From: Desulfomonile sp.
GTDB taxonomy: Bacteria; Desulfobacterota; Desulfomonilia; Desulfomonilales; Desulfomonilaceae
Length of the DNA stretch: 15,870 bases
Assembly: GCA_020216785.1 (NCBI GenBank)
Contig: JAIWNO010000151.1
Span: 1 to 15,870 of the forward strand
Direction: 5' to 3'
Shown here: in pieces, positions 13,901 through 15,870 of the stretch
Position numbering within the stretch: position 1 is the stretch's first letter
How the letters are laid out: every line of letters begins with the position of its first letter
Position numbers and translations under genes: made by a program
The notes under the pieces: generated by a model
The model's input: only the letters and a program-made list of their open reading frames with translations
Database searches by the model: none
Told to the model about the DNA's origin: nothing

Positions 13901-14170
13901 CACAGCGCCACCTGCGGCCTTTACCGAAGGCGGCACTCCGGCGACATCCATTCCGTCAAAGTCTACGACGATCCTGTTCGGCTGCCCGATAACGCGGGCC
14001 TGATGCCGACCCACGCTTCCCTGGCACGAGATGAAGATCTGTTTTCCGCCGGAATCCAGCGACACCCCGGTGATTTTCCCCGGCGGCGCAGCCGTTGCGG
14101 AAGACCAGAATATTGCGGCCAGCAGGCCGGCCAAGCAAAGGTATCCGGAAATTCTTACAGGTGACCTCAT
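10958..14170 (-). CDS. pilQ: Type IV pilus secretin PilQ
   Basis: PilQ forms the multimeric outer-membrane channel through which type IV pili pass. I chose the ATG at 14170 (1070 aa): it gives a clean signal peptide (1-27, ending SSATA-A) and has GGAG nine bases upstream. The frame continues to ATG 14275 (1105 aa), which would bury the signal. Domains in order: AMIN (about 33-130), a Pro/Ser/Ala-rich linker (131-308), a second AMIN (309-406), a charged coiled coil (428-489), a secretin/TonB short N-terminal domain (498-568), another coiled coil (572-625), an N1-type domain (642-796) interrupted by an insertion of about 80 residues, and the secretin barrel (797-1065) with VPVLNILFSNKRV and EELLIFVTPTLI. 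It is longer than typical PilQ (700-900 aa) because of these insertions. No pilMNOP genes are adjacent, which is unusual. Confidence 0.95.
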   Translation of the reverse strand: MRSPVRISGYLCLAGLLAAIFWSSATAAPPGKITGVSLDSGGKQIFISCQGSVGRHQARVIGQPNRIVVDFDGMDVAGVPPSVKAAGGAVQEVRVGKFQGRARVVADFGGQPVPAFKVVRDNDRVAILLGNSTAGDLPAADREGSIKSAGTGEASPLAPKAVPAAGPVEKEGFAGPARQGDKKSLDVKEMKLVRGLELNMPSASLKAGAERSARSPEPPNAPAAPQPEAVDKPAQASTPGDQIKVAQRADITRSPGSEPAPGSRSVTESFPRSSQGASSGGPSGSSGARMVREARPPVTPPTPDPRLLVQEITELTFTQVGHNARLIVRGGDHLDYRLNKVSPTKVRVDLINAEIPKAHQKPLRTDLFSTSVEMIVPGSQTIFIQLKDSVPYQVQKQKGVLMIDFPPPRFAMTQDQMAILAAPGTDQARGREAQDKRREDLLQRREATRIMREEEFRSKSETVTKQINVLLKEQEEVLKERREIERKFRITPDPEVFSKPVTMDFQGISLRNAFRLLAEQAGINIIVGNEVAGSTTMRLFQVPLGQVIDHLLKTHNLDRELVGNVMWVGSRDKIAASKAERLAEHRRLLKQVEDKIARNKKAIQDLEAEREKTLQELSKKEEEEKELPAETPTFETVGATETVTIDGQAVTLLLVRVKLVYTKVDQIQTVLNCVFNKRCGPAGPTPAEAAQQALASRQEQLTAEGFQPGSPGAQHRLQLDQEMIDRERRTRAAELVSRPTGPGEGAGLLESGMDERMRKILAHTVLWANTQYNMLFIKDLPERIEEMKKLIRTLDIPTPQVLVESRLVVADRDWARGLGIRWGGRQGQSGDYHPLRSGIWGIDGINGAANSPTGGGGIGGFTAPLGTLLPSQYAVNLPVTVANGVLSGLGVQFGLVGNEYITDLDMQIMLGETTGDAKVIARPKTQVIDGKKASIKIGTDIPYVTVSAAGTQTQLVSADLKLDVTPKIYYDGRIEMLLKITDNEPGDIINGLTSIRRREAESIMIVKDGDTAVIGGILRRTKNMRRQGIPGVMNVPVLNILFSNKRVDDRVEELLIFVTPTLIKKPPPAA

Positions 14171-14315
14171 ATCTCTGCTCTCCCGAAGACCGTGTAGAAG
14201 CGATCGAACCGGTGATGACGGAGCACTGTGGCGACTGAGCGCCATTTCGGAGGGATATCGGCCAAATCGATTCATGACGACATGAGTCCTTTGCCGGAGA
14301 TAAATGCTGGAGTGA

Positions 14316-14345
14316 ATACTAGCAGAGGAGAATAGGCCGTGTCAA
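14316..14345 (-). promoter_or_regulatory. Probable pilQ promoter
   Basis: On the minus strand TTGACA (14340-14345, perfect) is followed after 18 bases by TAGTAT (14316-14321), four of six matches. An A/T-rich tract just upstream could act as an UP element. The start near 14309 would leave about 140 nt before the preferred ATG at 14170 and 34 nt before the alternative at 14275. Confidence 0.55.
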
Positions 14346-14576
14346 TAAAAAATCAAAAAAACAGAATGATATAGCATTGATTTAAAGTTATATATTATAA
14401 TTTTATGGCTTGGAAGGCTGTTTCACTATTTTCTCTCCTTGGAATAATGAAATAGTCAACAACTACGGCATGATCATCAATTAATATAATGTCAGATCAG
14501 AAGAATTCGCCGGCGCAATGGGCCGACTGATTTGCCGCGAGCGCGATTTCTTATCGAAAAGAAAGTCTTGGTCGGT

Positions 14577-14582
14577 TATAAT
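14577..14582 (+). promoter_or_regulatory. Perfect -10 box before the small open frame
   Basis: TATAAT is present on the plus strand 38 bases before the GTG at 14621. No good -35 stands at 16-18 bases, so this is only a weak promoter candidate. Confidence 0.3.
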
Positions 14583-14620
14583 CCGTGACGCGATAATGAA
14601 TACGATGGGCGGTTGAGGCC

Positions 14621-14704
14621 GTGGAATCGGTAGTAGTCGTCAAGATCGTCGTGTTCGCCACGCTGTTCATTGCGGTGGCTTTGTACCACTACATCTACCG
14701 CTGA
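14621..14704 (+). CDS. Possible 27-aa single-pass membrane peptide
   Basis: A short frame from GTG (14621) to TGA (14702-14704) encodes MESVVVVKIVVFATLFIAVALYHYIYR (given here as one short peptide: N-end ESVVVVK, core IVVFATLFIAVAL, C-end YHYIYR). It has the build of a tiny inner-membrane protein: an acidic N-end, one hydrophobic helix, and an aromatic/basic C-end. Codons are mostly C- or G-ending (GTC, ATC, TTC, TAC, CTG), like real genes here and unlike the AT-rich DNA just upstream. A TATAAT lies at 14577-14582. Against it: the ribosome-binding site is poor (GAGG only two bases from GTG), and the frame overlaps the rimO 3' end by ten bases. Unproven. Confidence 0.4.
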   Translation: MESVVVVKIVVFATLFIAVALYHYIYR

Positions 14705-15870
14705 GGGTCCTTTTCTCCCCGCTCCACCAATTCCCCAAACAGGTCGTGCTCCGATGCGTCGGTGATTTTCACTGTGCGGATTTCACCGGCAACGGCATTA
14801 CCGGCAGTAATGTAGAGGACCCCGTCCACTTCAGGGGCCTGTTCCCAGGTTCGCCCTTGAAGGAGCAGGTCCGTCTCGCTCGAGACGCCTTCCACCAGGC
14901 ATTGCCGGCGCGTCCCGATTTTCTCCCGCGAGCGCCGGTGCGCGAGGCGGTTATGAATGCGTCGGAGCTCGTCCGCTCGTGCGTTCTTTACCGCCTGAGG
15001 GACCGGATCGCCCAGCCTGCTCGCGGGCGTGCCTTCTTCCGGGGAGTAGGTGAACACCCCTACCCGCTCAATGTCGTACGTGGCGACGAACTCCCGGAGT
15101 TCCTCGAATTCCCGGTCGCCCTCACCAGGAAACCCCACCATAAAGGTTGTGCGGAGCACCAGACCGCGGACCTCTCTTCGCAGCCGATCCACGAGCTTGC
15201 GGATGCGATCGCCGTTCCCCGGTCGTCTCATGGCTCGCAGGATCCGGTCCGACACGTGCTGGAAAGGAATATCGAGGTAGGGCAGTACTCTGTCCGATTC
15301 GTTGATGAGGCTCGCCAGGCCCGCCGGAATTCCCGCGGGATGCAGGTACATGAGCCGGATCCACTGGATAGCATCCATATGGTGAAGCCGCTCCAGGAGG
15401 GACAAGAGAGCATCATTCTCCCCTTGGTCCCGTCCGTATGCCGTCAAGTCCTGCGCCACGAGCACGATCTCTCGAGCCCCTGCCTCGGCCAGACATCGCG
15501 CCTCATCTTCCAAAGCTTCGAGCGGGACGCTCCGGAGCGGGCCGCGAATTGAAGGGATCGTGCAATACCCGCACCGACGGGAGCACCCCTCGGCGATCTT
15601 GAGATAAGCATATCCGGGCGTAGTGAGCACACGGCAATGGGCAGCTTGAGCACGTTGAGCAGGGCGACTGCGTGGAGACCGCCCCCGTTGAATTGCCTTT
15701 CCAATAAGCACCGGAAGGTCGGATATCGCGTCCGGACTTACGAACACATCCACTTCCGGCAGCGGTTCCGCGAGGCCCTCCCGATAGCGGAGGGGCAGGC
15801 ATCCCGCTACCACGAGGACCGCGTCCGGGTTTTCGGCCTTGGCGTCCAGGATCACGTCGATGGATTCCTC
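14695..15870 (-). CDS. rimO: Ribosomal protein S12 methylthiotransferase RimO, 5' end missing
   Basis: RimO is a radical-SAM enzyme with two [4Fe-4S] clusters that adds a methylthio group to an aspartate of ribosomal protein S12. The window holds the last 391 codons; the frame stays open to the edge, reading EESIDVILDAKAEN, so the N-terminal MTTase domain is cut and the GTG at 15855 is internal. Visible landmarks (counting that GTG as residue 1) are VVAGCLPLRY (about 15-24) with the last cluster-I cysteine, the radical-SAM motif CSRRCGYC (about 91-98) in YAYLKIAEGC...IPSIRGPLRS, and the RimO-type segments VAQDLTAYGRD and LMYLHP, with DIPFQHVSDRIL following. A TRAM domain lies at about 320-380. 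The VAQDLTAYGRD segment favours RimO over MiaB/MtaB. A stop at 14695-14697 ends it. Confidence 0.95.
   Translation of the reverse strand, partial: EESIDVILDAKAENPDAVLVVAGCLPLRYREGLAEPLPEVDVFVSPDAISDLPVLIGKAIQRGRSPRSRPAQRAQAAHCRVLTTPGYAYLKIAEGCSRRCGYCTIPSIRGPLRSVPLEALEDEARCLAEAGAREIVLVAQDLTAYGRDQGENDALLSLLERLHHMDAIQWIRLMYLHPAGIPAGLASLINESDRVLPYLDIPFQHVSDRILRAMRRPGNGDRIRKLVDRLRREVRGLVLRTTFMVGFPGEGDREFEELREFVATYDIERVGVFTYSPEEGTPASRLGDPVPQAVKNARADELRRIHNRLAHRRSREKIGTRRQCLVEGVSSETDLLLQGRTWEQAPEVDGVLYITAGNAVAGEIRTVKITDASEHDLFGELVERGEKDPQR

Larger units (their letters stand above)
14171..14620. other. 450-bp AT-rich intergenic region upstream of pilQ
   Basis: The part from about 14330 to 14500 is much richer in A and T than the rest of the window and contains several TATAAT-like words on both strands (e.g. 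14396-14401 and 14485-14490). The pilQ promoter candidate lies at its left edge. No tRNA, repeat unit or convincing gene was found in it, apart from the start of the small open frame beyond 14621. An alternative pilQ start at 14275 also lies here. Confidence 0.5.

Noticed and set aside
14190..14220. A 'GATCGAACCGGT' stretch resembling a tRNA T-arm
   Set aside because: No matching acceptor, D or anticodon arms around it; it is in the pilQ leader/upstream frame.

Overview
The window is 15.87 kb of GC-rich bacterial chromosome. Its content suggests an anaerobic Gram-negative bacterium of the Desulfobacterota ('Deltaproteobacteria', Syntrophobacter/Desulfomonile-like). The grounds are a type IV pilus secretin with AMIN domains, a PagL-like outer-membrane deacylase, a molybdenum hydroxylase resembling 4-hydroxybenzoyl-CoA reductase, and GTAGGGGC-ended intergenic palindromes. 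This placement is an inference; no rRNA is present to confirm it.

Layout. (1) 1-2395, plus strand: the 3' part of an AI-2E-family permease, rsmI, then a promoter and the rplM-rpsI ribosomal pair. (2) 2608-3725, minus: a sirtuin behind a small exported coiled-coil protein. (3) 4091-9091, minus: probably one transcription unit, reading a 264-aa cysteine-rich orphan, then the FAD, [2Fe-2S] and molybdopterin subunits of a xanthine-dehydrogenase-family enzyme, then a 67-aa ThiS/MoaD-like sulfur carrier. mobB (9285-9785, minus) lies just upstream. (4) 10105-10845, plus: a PagL-like lipid A deacylase, convergent with the long pilQ secretin (10958-14170, minus). (5) 14621-15870: a possible 27-codon membrane peptide gene (plus) meeting the 3' end of rimO (minus, cut by the window edge).

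The theme of the middle region is molybdenum enzymology. The large subunit looks like HcrA, but the FAD subunit lacks the extra [4Fe-4S] loop that marks true 4-hydroxybenzoyl-CoA reductase, so the substrate is open. The cysteine-rich first gene, the sulfur carrier and mobB may serve maturation or cofactor supply. A good minus-strand promoter (9149-9177) precedes the unit, flanked by two closely matching 16-bp palindromes of pattern GTTC-N2-TATAA-N-GAAC centred 120 bp apart. I consider this a likely operator arrangement and the most testable new observation.

Four intergenic regions carry hairpin-forming repeat elements of at least two families (2481-2538, 3927-3999, 4394-4422, 10881-10909), mostly just beyond gene ends.
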